A stretch of DNA of 8,429 nucleotides from Hyphomicrobiaceae bacterium (GCA_020442235.1 JAGRKQ010000020.1:5018-13446), one strand, 5' to 3'; positions 1 to 7,299 are shown, counted from the stretch's first letter. A program made the numbers and translations. Notes: generated by a model not told the origin, from the sequence alone.

Positions 1-473
1 ACGATGCGTTCGGCGACTTCCTTCTGGAACATCAAGGTCAGCGAGCGATAGGCCGGCGGCCAGATTTCCGGCGTCAGCCAGCCGATCAGAAGCTGCGTGC
101 CAATGTTGTAGGGAAGGTTGGCACAAAGCGCCAACGGCCCGTCGGCAAGGCCGGCGACATCGACCTCCATGGCATCGGCAAACAGCGCCTCGAAGCGGCC
201 CGGATAGGCCGCGGCAAGCGCTTCCATGATCGGCCGGCAGCGTTCGTCGCGCTCGATGGCGATGACCTTCTTCGCTCCCTCGTCGAGAAGCGCGCGGGTG
301 AGACCGCCGGGACCGGGGCCGATCTCGATGACGGTCGTCTCCTTGAGGCCCGGAACCGTGCGGGCGATGCGGCCCGTCAGATTGAGATCGAAAAGAAAGT
401 TCTGGCCGAGCGATTTCTTGGCGTTGAGGCCATGCGCGGCGACCACTTCGCGCAGCGGCGGCAGCGCGCTCAT
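1..473 (-). CDS. rsmA: 16S rRNA dimethyladenosine transferase RsmA/KsgA, partial (C-terminus beyond left edge)
   Basis: This is the N-terminal 157 codons of the cytoplasmic SAM-dependent enzyme that dimethylates two adjacent adenines near the 3' end of 16S rRNA during small-subunit maturation. Visible signatures are the substrate-side motif KKSLGQNFL (about residues 19-27), the SAM-binding loop [10 protein letters not shown] (50-59), the acidic IERDE segment with E74, the DAM segment with D100, and the catalytic motif NLPYNIG (119-125). The visible end, FQKEVAERI, matches the family's conserved QKEV segment. The family is usually about 270-285 residues, so nearly half lies outside the window. 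The ATG at 473 overlaps the pdxA stop as ATGA, which supports this start and suggests translational coupling. Upstream is a G-rich stretch (GGGGGA) rather than a clean Shine-Dalgarno sequence. Identification is firm. Confidence 0.96.
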   Translation of the reverse strand, partial: MSALPPLREVVAAHGLNAKKSLGQNFLFDLNLTGRIARTVPGLKETTVIEIGPGPGGLTRALLDEGAKKVIAIERDERCRPIMEALAAAYPGRFEALFADAMEVDVAGLADGPLALCANLPYNIGTQLLIGWLTPEIWPPAYRSLTLMFQKEVAERI

Positions 474-1465
474 GCGCGGTCCCCCGAAAGAAGGTCGGCA
501 AGCCGCAGCGCGGCCAGAAAGCTCTCCGGCGAAGCCTTGCCGCTCGCCGCGATGTCATAGGCGGTGCCGTGGTCGGGAGAGGTGCGCACGAAGGGCAGCC
601 CCAGCGTCACATTCACCGTTTCGTCAAAGGCGATGGTCTTCACCGGGATGAGTGCCTGATCGTGATACATGCACAGCGCCGCATCATAGCCGGCGCGGGC
701 GCGGGGAAAGAACATCGTGTCGGCGGGCAGGGGGCCGAAGGCATCGATCCCTTCCCCGCGAAGACGGGCAAGGGCCGGGCCGATGATGTCGCGGTCTTCA
801 AGGCCCATCGTTGCGCCTTCGCCGGCATGCGGATTGAGACCGGCAAGCGCCAGACGCGGCCGGTCTATGCCAAAGCGCGTCTTGAGGTCGCGCGCCGTGA
901 TCCGCGCCGTCTCGACGATGAGGTCAGAGGTCAAGGCACCGGGAACGCGCGACAACGCGATGTGGACCGTGACCGGAACGGTGCGGAGATCCGGCCCGGC
1001 CAGCATCATCACCGCACGGGCATCGCGATGACCGGCCTTGCGGGCCCGGTCTTCGAGAAATTCGGTGTGGCCGGGAAAGCCGAAGCCGGCCTCATAGAGC
1101 GGCTTCTTGGAGATCGGCGCGGTGACGAGAGCGCGGGCTGCCCCGCACAGCACGGCTTTTGCGCCGCGCTCCAGCGCTTCCAGCGTGGCGGTGGCATCGC
1201 CCGCTCCGGGTTGGCCGGGGTTCCCGTCTGCGCGGTTTTCAAGCGCGTCGACGGCAAGAACACCCTTTCCGGAAAGGGCGCCGGTCTCGGTCGTCACCTG
1301 GATGGATAGACCCATTGCAGCGGCGCGCCGCTGCATCAGCGCCGGATCGGCAAGAACGCGAAACCCGGGAACATCCGTCCGAAGGGCGGCCATGAGCGTG
1401 ATATCCGGGCCGATGCCGGCCGGATCGCCCATGGTGACGCATAAGGCTGCGCCGCCAGCGGCCAT
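470..1465 (-). CDS. pdxA: 4-hydroxythreonine-4-phosphate dehydrogenase PdxA
   Basis: A 331-residue protein, close to the 329 of E. coli PdxA. The enzyme oxidises 4-phosphohydroxy-L-threonine with NAD(P)+ in the DXP-dependent route to pyridoxal 5'-phosphate; it is cytosolic and metal-dependent. The N-terminus has the family motif [10 protein letters not shown] (11-20), followed by VTAPISK (114-120) and [10 protein letters not shown] (132-141). The three metal-binding histidines expected from the E. coli enzyme (166, 211, 266) are found two residues later: H168 in [10 protein letters not shown]213 in GLNPHAGEG and H268 in [11 protein letters not shown]. The C-terminal [16 protein letters not shown] (291-306) is also typical. 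The gene starts 6 nt after the surA stop and its own stop overlaps the rsmA start, so it is almost certainly translated from the common operon message. An AGGA at 1479-1482 lies rather far (13 nt) from the ATG. PdxA-like paralogues of other function exist, but the operon position argues for true PdxA. Confidence 0.96.
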   Translation of the reverse strand: MAAGGAALCVTMGDPAGIGPDITLMAALRTDVPGFRVLADPALMQRRAAAMGLSIQVTTETGALSGKGVLAVDALENRADGNPGQPGAGDATATLEALERGAKAVLCGAARALVTAPISKKPLYEAGFGFPGHTEFLEDRARKAGHRDARAVMMLAGPDLRTVPVTVHIALSRVPGALTSDLIVETARITARDLKTRFGIDRPRLALAGLNPHAGEGATMGLEDRDIIGPALARLRGEGIDAFGPLPADTMFFPRARAGYDAALCMYHDQALIPVKTIAFDETVNVTLGLPFVRTSPDHGTAYDIAASGKASPESFLAALRLADLLSGDRA

Positions 1466-1471
1466 GACGGC

Positions 1472-2413
1472 TCAGCGGTCCTGACGGATGATCGTGGCGG
1501 AGGCGCGCAGGTCGCGGATATAGCCGCGCGCCATCAGCTCGCCTTCCTCGCTCATCAGCTCGCCCTGCACCTCGCGCTGGGCGGCGGCGGGACCGCGCAC
1601 CTCGCGCTTGTCGCACACGGCGATCACCTCCACGCCCTCCTGCGTGTCGATGGGCGGCGTCAGGCGGCCATTCGGCGTCTCGGCCAGCGTGTCGCGCAGC
1701 TGGCCGCTGACATCGGTTGAAAAGCGCCGCACCGGCTCGCGCACGGCCACATCGCGCAGCTGGCGCACGAGATCGAGGCTGGCGGCACAGGACTGGAAGC
1801 GTGAACGCAGCGCCGTAGCCTCACGCCGGCGCTGGGCGCGCACGGCATCGGAAGCTCCCTCGGGAACGACGAAGACGATCGACTGAAGCTGATACTCGGT
1901 CACCGTCGGCTCTTCGGCGCCTTCGCGCGCCGCGCCGCTGCGCTCGATCATCGCCGCGACGACATCTTCCTCGCGCACCCGCACCGTGGCGCGGAAGCGG
2001 GCCTGAATCACCTGATTCCAAAGAAGCTGCGATTCCAGCCGGTCGATCAGGGTCTGCGGGCTGACGCCAGCCTGACGCAGGCCCTGGCGCAGCTGTGCCG
2101 GCGACAGATTGAGCCGCTGGGCGATGGCGTTGAAGGCACCCTGCACCTGCTCGGGGTCGACGCCGATGGAAAGCCGCGCGGCCTCCTGACGCTGAAGGGC
2201 CTCGTCGATCAGTTCGTCCTCGGCCCGCCGCTGGGCATCCCCGCCGCGTGCGCCCTGAAGACGCAGGAGCCGCACCCGCGCGTCGATGTCGAAATTGGTG
2301 ATGGTGGCGTCGTTGACCTTGATCGCGGCGTAGATCGTCTGGGCTTCAGCCGAGGGCACGCCCGGCATGACAAGCGCCACGAGGGAAAAGAAGGCGATGG
2401 CGAAACGCACCAT
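1472..2413 (-). CDS. surA: Periplasmic chaperone / peptidyl-prolyl isomerase-like protein of the SurA family
   Basis: A 313-residue exported protein. Residues 1-24 form a signal peptide: a hydrophobic stretch AIAFFSLVALVMPG, then an AEA signal peptidase site before Q25. Mature residues 26-140 fit the SurA N-terminal chaperone region (IYAAIKVNDATITNFDID opening, then helical segments rich in Gln and Arg). Residues about 171-270 resemble a parvulin domain, ending in PPIDTQEGVEVIAVCDKRE, but the GGDLGW-type segment of active parvulins is not seen. A final helix ending RASATIIRQ resembles the SurA C-terminal helix. E. coli SurA is 428 residues with two parvulin domains; this one has room for a single domain. 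The role as an escort of outer-membrane barrels is inferred from family and from its place right after lptD. An AAGGA with a 7-nt spacer supports the ATG at 2413. Isomerase activity is doubtful. Confidence 0.88.
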   Translation of the reverse strand: MVRFAIAFFSLVALVMPGVPSAEAQTIYAAIKVNDATITNFDIDARVRLLRLQGARGGDAQRRAEDELIDEALQRQEAARLSIGVDPEQVQGAFNAIAQRLNLSPAQLRQGLRQAGVSPQTLIDRLESQLLWNQVIQARFRATVRVREEDVVAAMIERSGAAREGAEEPTVTEYQLQSIVFVVPEGASDAVRAQRRREATALRSRFQSCAASLDLVRQLRDVAVREPVRRFSTDVSGQLRDTLAETPNGRLTPPIDTQEGVEVIAVCDKREVRGPAAAQREVQGELMSEEGELMARGYIRDLRASATIIRQDR

Positions 2414-2532
2414 GGGGCAATCCTTGTGGTCGCGAAGGGCGAAAGAAGGTCGGGAGCGAAAGATTTAAGCCAAACCGCCCCGTCTCGGGAAGGCGCTAGC
2501 GGCAAAGGCAGGCCAAAATACGGCCCCTGACG
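2414..2532 (-). other. 119-nt gap between lptD and surA
   Basis: This is the only substantial gap within the minus-strand gene run. Read on the minus strand it begins right after the lptD stop and ends with the surA ribosome binding site. I see no hairpin followed by a T-run that would act as an intrinsic terminator: the short inverted repeats present (CCCG/CGGG with a 3-nt loop, and the CGCTAGCG palindrome) are too small and have no T-tract. I cannot place a convincing sigma-70 promoter either. The gap leaves room for a secondary promoter for surA-pdxA-rsmA, but the sequence alone does not show one. Confidence 0.5.
2421..2425 (-). promoter_or_regulatory. Shine-Dalgarno site of surA
   Basis: On the minus strand this reads AAGGA, 7 nt before the surA ATG at 2413. 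It fixes the surA start. It is also the only ribosome binding site in the minus-strand run downstream of lptF that lies in its own intergenic gap rather than inside the preceding gene. Confidence 0.75.
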
Positions 2533-4953
2533 TCAGTTTTCGGTCCAGTCCGAAAGCCGCGTCGACGTCTGGCCTTCGCCAAGCGTCCTGAGGTCGATGC
2601 GCAGCGCCACCGTGTGTCCCGGATCGACGAGATCGGAATAGCGGTTGCGCGTGTTGGTATAGGTGAGGGCGATCGACAGACACTCGTCGTCATAGGCAAG
2701 CCCGACGCTGGTGGAAATCAGCGATGTGTTGTCGATGTCGTAGGTCGTGCCGCCATAGACGCGCCAGTAGTCGGCGAAGCGCACCGAAAGCGAGCCACTC
2801 ACCTGCTGGCGGTCGTCGAAGACGGTGTGGCTCGGCCGGGCGGCAAGATAGGCATAGCGCACGCCGCCGCTCACCGGGCCTTGCGCGAAGCTGGCAGTCG
2901 CCTCGACGCGCTGGACGGTGAAGTCCTCGTCGTCGAAGCGGGCGCTGGTGGCAATGTAGTAGCCGGGCATCGGAATGGCCGAAATGCTCGCCACGATGTC
3001 CGAGCGATCGGTCTCGAGCCCGGTGGCAAAGCCGGTGCGGGTGGCATCGCGCACCTGATAGGGATTGTCGCCGGCAATGTGGAAGGACTGGCCGATGATG
3101 GCCGAGATCGAGCCGCCGCCGGCGAACTGGGCCGTATAGCGCAGCCCGACATTGGCGCGGATGCCGCCCTCGACGCGGTCATAGCCGGAGAACTTGTCGA
3201 ACTCGAACAGGTTGTTGGTCTCGAAGACGAGGCTCTGGGCGTCCTCGTTCGGCAGTTCGCCGGCGCGCATCTCGTCCGGGCGGACGATGATCTGGGCAAT
3301 CGGCTCGATGATCTGGGTGCCGAAGCCGCCGGTGATGAGGAAGGGCCAGCGCCATTCCAGCGCCGCCGTCGGCATCACCCGGGCAAAGGCGTCGCTGCCG
3401 CCCGCGACCGGTCCGCCGCCGGTGTCGAGGTCGAGAATGCCGGCATCGGCGCGCACGCCGAGATAGGGGCGGATGACCTGGCCCATGGGGCCGATCAGTT
3501 CGCGCGTCCAGTTGAGATCGACGCTGGCGCGGGTGTAATGGCCGGCATAGCCGGGATAGAGCGGCAGCGTCAGTTCCTGCACCTTGTAGGCGCCGCTCGG
3601 CGTCGGATCGATGCCATAGCCGAGAACGTCGTCACGCTGGCGCGACAGGCTGGTGATGTTGACGTCGAAGGCAAGCGTGCCGCCGAAGACGCGCCGGTCG
3701 ATCAGGCCCTCATAATCGATGAAGGGATGCACGAAGGCCTGATTGTCGGTCTCGTCGGTCAGGACCAGCCCCGGATCGGTGAAGGCCGGGTCGTTGGGGA
3801 CGGTGAAGAGATTGGGCGTGCGTGTGATCTCGAAGCGCTGCACGCGGGCATCGAACCAGCGCCGCTCGCCAAGCCCGGTGAGATAGGCCTGCGACAGCAC
3901 TTCCGCGCCGGTATGGGCGCTGATGCGGTATTCGCGCAGGAAGGTCTCGTCGGAAATCCAGGTCCCATCCCAGCCGAAGGACCACTGGCGGTTCAGCGAG
4001 AAGCGTCCCGTGGTGTTGACGTAGCCGCGCCAGTCGCGCCCGCTCGTCGCACCGAGGTCGGGATCTTCATACATGCCCGCGCCGGAGACGGTGTAGATGC
4101 CGTTGGAGAGCCGGTGGCGCCACAGCGCCTGCATCATGTAGCCGCGGCGGCTGTAATAGGCCGGCGTCAGCGTCAGGTCGTAATTCGGCGCCAGCGCGAA
4201 ATAATAGGGCGCGCGGATGCGGTAGCCGAGTTCGCTGTTGTAGAGATAGTCAGGCCGCAGAAAGCCGCTCTGGCGCTCCACCGTCGGGTCGGCATGGGCG
4301 AAGAACGGCAGATAGGCGATCGGAATGCCGAAGAACTCCAGCCGTGCGCCTTCGTAATAGACCATGCGCTCGCCCTGATCATAGATGATCCGGGTTGCCT
4401 TGATCTGCCACAGCGGCGGACGTTCGGGGTTTTCGCGGCAGCTTTCGCAGGCCGTATAGACGCCGCGCTCGAACACCGTGACATTGCCGTCGCGGCGGGT
4501 CGCGCGTTCGGCGGCAAAGCGCGTGCGGTCCGGCGTCTCGATGCGCAGCGACTGGACGAAACCTTCCGCCAACGTGTCGGTCAGGTCCGCATAGTCGGCA
4601 TAGATAATGTTGCCGTTCGGCTCGGTGATGCGCACATCGCCTTCGGCGCGCACACGGCCGTTGGTGCGGTCATAGGTGACGCGCGCCGCCTCCACCGTGT
4701 TGCCATCATAATAGATGCGCACATTGCCGACAGCAGCGACGGTGTTGTTGACCTCGTCATAGACAAGCTCGTCGGCTTCCACGAGCATCGGCGTGTTGGG
4801 ATCGATGTCCTCGGCGGCCGGAAGCTGGGCAAGAGCGGACGCGCCAAGAGGGCCCGCCGGCAGGGCGAGAACAACAGCGGCAAGGCCCGCGGCGCAAAGC
4901 GCCGCGTGCAGCCACGCGCCGATCCTGTTCCTCTGCGGCTGCCCGCCCGTCAT
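2533..4953 (-). CDS. lptD: LPS-assembly outer-membrane protein LptD
   Basis: An 806-residue protein (784 in E. coli) that, with LptE, inserts lipopolysaccharide into the outer leaflet of the outer membrane. Residues 1-42 are a signal peptide with a long hydrophobic core and an ALA cleavage site before Q43. Residues about 53-160 form the periplasmic OstA/LptA-like beta-jellyroll (LVEADELVYDEVNNTV, then VRAEGDVRIT), which joins the Lpt bridge. The segment YTACESCRENPERPPLWQI (166-184) is an LptD hallmark. From about 230 to the end are alternating aromatic strands of the beta-barrel (OstA_C), with DDECLSIALTY near the C-terminus. After signal removal only three cysteines remain: C169, C172 and C758. 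The ATG overlaps the lptG stop as ATGA and has a strong GGAGG upstream. The protein is probably folded with help from SurA, encoded next. Confidence 0.97.
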   Translation of the reverse strand: MTGGQPQRNRIGAWLHAALCAAGLAAVVLALPAGPLGASALAQLPAAEDIDPNTPMLVEADELVYDEVNNTVAAVGNVRIYYDGNTVEAARVTYDRTNGRVRAEGDVRITEPNGNIIYADYADLTDTLAEGFVQSLRIETPDRTRFAAERATRRDGNVTVFERGVYTACESCRENPERPPLWQIKATRIIYDQGERMVYYEGARLEFFGIPIAYLPFFAHADPTVERQSGFLRPDYLYNSELGYRIRAPYYFALAPNYDLTLTPAYYSRRGYMMQALWRHRLSNGIYTVSGAGMYEDPDLGATSGRDWRGYVNTTGRFSLNRQWSFGWDGTWISDETFLREYRISAHTGAEVLSQAYLTGLGERRWFDARVQRFEITRTPNLFTVPNDPAFTDPGLVLTDETDNQAFVHPFIDYEGLIDRRVFGGTLAFDVNITSLSRQRDDVLGYGIDPTPSGAYKVQELTLPLYPGYAGHYTRASVDLNWTRELIGPMGQVIRPYLGVRADAGILDLDTGGGPVAGGSDAFARVMPTAALEWRWPFLITGGFGTQIIEPIAQIIVRPDEMRAGELPNEDAQSLVFETNNLFEFDKFSGYDRVEGGIRANVGLRYTAQFAGGGSISAIIGQSFHIAGDNPYQVRDATRTGFATGLETDRSDIVASISAIPMPGYYIATSARFDDEDFTVQRVEATASFAQGPVSGGVRYAYLAARPSHTVFDDRQQVSGSLSVRFADYWRVYGGTTYDIDNTSLISTSVGLAYDDECLSIALTYTNTRNRYSDLVDPGHTVALRIDLRTLGEGQTSTRLSDWTEN

Positions 4954-6038
4954 CCGTCCTCCAGGTGCAAGAGCACCGTTGCCCCAAACGCCAATCCCAT
5001 CAAAGGCGTAGCCCAGGCCGCGAAAATCGGCCCGACAAATCCCGCCCCGCCGAGATCCTCGGCAAGTTCGGTTGCGACATAAAGCACGAAGCCGGCGATC
5101 ACGCCACCCACGATAAGGCGCACGACACCGCCCATGCGGAACACCCTGAGCGACACTGTTGCGGCGATCAGAACCATCGCGCAGAGCAGCAGCGGACGCG
5201 CCAGAAGTGTTTGAAAACGAAGGCGATATCGGTGAGCTGGCAGGCCTGCGTCAGCGGCCGCGCGGATGAGCCCTGGCAGGGCCCAGAAGGGCACCGCATC
5301 GGGGGCTGCGAACTCCTCTCGCGCGTTCACAAGATTGAGCCGTGTTGCAACCTCGACACGGGCCTCGCTGCGGCGCGTGCCATCGGCTCCGTAAATGGTC
5401 GCGTTTTCCACGACCCAGCGTCCCGGTTCGAGCGTCGCGCGCTCGGCGTCGATTCGTCCGCGAAAGGTCTGGTCGGGCGCATAGAGGAAGAAGGTGGCGT
5501 CGGTGACGGTTTCGCCCTGGCCGTAAAAAGCGCCGGCCCTGAGGATCGACGGGCCGTCCTCGCCATCCTGGCGCAGCCACACGCCCCGCGTCGAAGCCGC
5601 CGTCTGCGCTCCGCCGATGGTTTCGGCCAGAAGCGTGTCGGAACGCTCGCGCAGTGCCGCCGCCATCGGATTGTAGGCCGTGACCAGAAGCACGCCGATG
5701 AGGAAGGTGACGACAAAGGCCGGCAGGAGGAACTGCCAGGCCGACACGCCGCTGGCGCGGGCGACCACCAGTTCCAGCTTGCGCGAGAGGGCCAGAAGCG
5801 CGGCCATGGCGCCGAACAGGATCGCGAAGGGCACCGTCTGTTCGGCCAGCGACGGCAGGCGGAAGAGGGCAATCGTCATCACGACATCGGTGGTCGCGTC
5901 GGGCTTTTCCGAGGCGCGTCGCAACAGCTCCACCGTGTCGGCGGCAAAGATCAGCCCGACGCACAGGAGCAGCGTGATCGTCACCGCCTTCAGATAGCGC
6001 AGGCCGAAATAGACCGAGAGGGTGAGGCCGCCCGTCAT
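4950..6038 (-). CDS. lptG: LPS export ABC transporter permease LptG
   Basis: A 362-residue inner-membrane protein (360 in E. coli) of the LptF/LptG (YjgP/YjgQ) family. It pairs with LptF and the ATPase LptB to lift LPS out of the inner membrane and pass it to LptC. N-terminal membrane segments lie at about 18-33, 60-83 and 102-122. The cytoplasmic coupling helix region SRKLELVVARASGVSAWQ (85-102) contacts LptB in the family. A periplasmic jellyroll follows (about 130-250), then FWALPGLIRAAADAGLPAHRY (251-271) and C-terminal membrane segments at about 278-297, 305-325 and 333-355. The reading frame stays open far upstream into lptF, but the ATG at 6038 gives the correct family length, overlaps the lptF stop as ATGA and is preceded by AGGAGG. 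LptB and LptC are not encoded in the window. Confidence 0.96.
   Translation of the reverse strand: MTGGLTLSVYFGLRYLKAVTITLLLCVGLIFAADTVELLRRASEKPDATTDVVMTIALFRLPSLAEQTVPFAILFGAMAALLALSRKLELVVARASGVSAWQFLLPAFVVTFLIGVLLVTAYNPMAAALRERSDTLLAETIGGAQTAASTRGVWLRQDGEDGPSILRAGAFYGQGETVTDATFFLYAPDQTFRGRIDAERATLEPGRWVVENATIYGADGTRRSEARVEVATRLNLVNAREEFAAPDAVPFWALPGLIRAAADAGLPAHRYRLRFQTLLARPLLLCAMVLIAATVSLRVFRMGGVVRLIVGGVIAGFVLYVATELAEDLGGAGFVGPIFAAWATPLMGLAFGATVLLHLEDG
4958..4962 (-). promoter_or_regulatory. Shine-Dalgarno site of lptD inside the lptG 3' end
   Basis: GGAGG on the minus strand, 4 nt before the lptD ATG at 4953 and entirely within the last codons of lptG. It supports the ATG start and re-initiation at the ATGA overlap. 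Confidence 0.75.
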
Positions 6039-7231
6039 GCCGGCGCCCTCCTGCGGGCGGCCAGCCTGTCGATGCGTGTCTGAACGGCTTCGACAAGCGC
6101 ATCGACGAGGACGAGCACGCGCTTCGGCATGCGCAGCCGGATGATGTCGAGCGCGCTCAGCATCGCCACCAGCGCCGCCCCGAGCGGCACGACATAGAGA
6201 AGCACGACGCCGAAGGTGGCGCGGCTGGCAACGGCCAGAAGCGCAATGCCCACCGCGCGCACGACGACGCACAACACGATGGCCATCAGCACCGAAAGCG
6301 CCCGGTCCTGCCGCGTGGTGCGCGCCCGCCCGAGCGTGGCGAGCACGATGGCGGCGAAGGCAAAGACGTAGAGCGGCGCGCTGAAACGGTCGTGCAGTTC
6401 GGAGCGGAAACTGCCGGGCCGGATGCGGAAGAAGGGGTCTTCCGGGTCCGGGTTGAAGAGATAGCCTGTCGGGCGCTCGCGCGGCTTGAAGAACTCCACC
6501 TCGGCGTTGCGCTGGAACTGCGACAGGTCGAAGGCATACTGGTCGAAGGAGACGGCGATGTATTCCGCCTCGCCGCCCTCGCGCACATTGCGCCGCTGGA
6601 TGGAGCCGTTGCGCATGACGAGGAAGGTGCCGACATCGGCTTCGACGATCTGGCCTTCCTCGGCGAGATAGACCGCCTCGCGCGCTGCATCGCGCCGGTC
6701 GGCAACGAGAATGCCGGCGAGCACGCCGTTCGCTTGCCGCTCGCGGATGTGGAAGGTGAGGCCGTTTTCCAGCGAGGCGAAGGTGCCATCCTGAACCACG
6801 GTGGCGATGAGATCGGCCCGCACCTGGGTAACGAGATTGCGCAGGAGCCGTTGGGCTTCCGGCGCGGCGTAAAGGCTCATCAGGGCGATCACCAGAGCGA
6901 CGATGCTGGCGGCGGCAAAGAAGGGCCGGGCGATCTGGCGTGGGCGCACGCCGGCGGCGCTGATAATGATGAGTTCCGAATCGCCGCTCATCCGGTTGAG
7001 CACGAGGATGAACGACAACAGGAGCGCCACCGGCCCGACCGTCATGATCAGCGAGGGCAGGGACAGCGCCGTCAGGAAGGCGAACAGACCCAGCGCCGCG
7101 CCCTGACCCGTGATGAGGTCGAGCTTGCGCAGCGCGGTTGTGACCCACAAAACCGCGCACAGCACGCCGAGCATGGCGACGAAAAGTCCCATGACCTGAC
7201 GAAACACATATCGGTCGATGAGGCGTGTCAT
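6035..7231 (-). CDS. lptF: LPS export ABC transporter permease LptF
   Basis: A 398-residue inner-membrane permease (366 in E. coli), partner of LptG in the LptB2FG complex. The opening MTRLIDRYVFRQV is the cytoplasmic N-terminal helix. Membrane segments lie at about 14-33, 57-79 and 101-122. The cytoplasmic coupling segment MSGDSELIIISAAGVRPRQI (81-100) matches the SE-x-x-x-x-x-x-A-x-G pattern used to dock on LptB. The periplasmic jellyroll spans about 130-275. Three more membrane segments follow at about 283-300, 310-335 and 340-362. The extra length compared with E. coli is mainly a basic C-terminal tail (about 366-398, ending RLAARRRAPA) in the cytoplasm. It is the first gene of the minus-strand run and diverges from pepA. 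Two weak G-rich upstream candidates exist (AGGGGAG at 7246-7252 and GGGG at 7235-7238), neither ideally spaced from the ATG at 7231. Confidence 0.95.
   Translation of the reverse strand: MTRLIDRYVFRQVMGLFVAMLGVLCAVLWVTTALRKLDLITGQGAALGLFAFLTALSLPSLIMTVGPVALLLSFILVLNRMSGDSELIIISAAGVRPRQIARPFFAAASIVALVIALMSLYAAPEAQRLLRNLVTQVRADLIATVVQDGTFASLENGLTFHIRERQANGVLAGILVADRRDAAREAVYLAEEGQIVEADVGTFLVMRNGSIQRRNVREGGEAEYIAVSFDQYAFDLSQFQRNAEVEFFKPRERPTGYLFNPDPEDPFFRIRPGSFRSELHDRFSAPLYVFAFAAIVLATLGRARTTRQDRALSVLMAIVLCVVVRAVGIALLAVASRATFGVVLLYVVPLGAALVAMLSALDIIRLRMPKRVLVLVDALVEAVQTRIDRLAARRRAPA
6047..6052 (-). promoter_or_regulatory. Shine-Dalgarno site of lptG inside the lptF 3' end
   Basis: A perfect AGGAGG on the minus strand, 8 nt before the ATG at 6038. 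It decides the lptG start: the same frame is open without a stop for about another 1.1 kb upstream through lptF, so length alone would mislead. Confidence 0.85.
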
Positions 7232-7281
7232 CGGCCCCAGCCGCGCTCCCCTGTTTTCAGTCCGCCCGAACCAAAGCGCCG

Positions 7282-7299
7282 GGGTCCGCAGGCGGACCC
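7282..7299. repeat. Perfect 18-nt inverted repeat in the lptF leader
   Basis: The arms GGGTCCGC (7282-7289) and GCGGACCC (7292-7299) are exact reverse complements around a 2-nt centre. As RNA this would be a 7-bp stem with a 4-nt loop. It lies 51-68 nt upstream of the lptF ATG, with no T-run on either side, so it does not look like an intrinsic terminator. It may be an operator or a leader hairpin. Confidence 0.8.

Noticed and set aside
569..1309. A 246-codon plus-strand frame antisense to pdxA
   Set aside because: The product is low-complexity and Arg/Gly-rich; pdxA on the opposite strand has all its catalytic histidines intact.
2527..2536. Palindrome CTGACGTCAG overlapping the lptD stop codon, considered as an operator or terminator
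   Set aside because: Ten symmetric bases alone occur by chance at this length of sequence. There is no loop or T-run for a terminator and most of it is the end of the coding sequence.
2614..5082. An 822-codon open frame on the plus strand lying antisense to nearly all of lptD
   Set aside because: Its product is rich in Arg, Ala, Gly, Asp, His and Val with no recognisable domain, and it lies opposite a clear, complete LptD. Long antisense frames are expected in GC-rich genes because stop codons are rare in the complementary frame.
4950..7160. A 736-codon minus-strand frame suggesting an LptF-LptG fusion or a much longer LptG
   Set aside because: The first half is lptF read in a shifted frame (Arg/Pro/His-rich, no membrane segments). 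LptG proper begins at the ATG at 6038 with AGGAGG upstream and the correct family length.
7282..7299. The 18-nt inverted repeat as an intrinsic terminator
   Set aside because: No T-tract follows on either strand, and it lies between two divergent gene starts where no upstream transcript needs to end.
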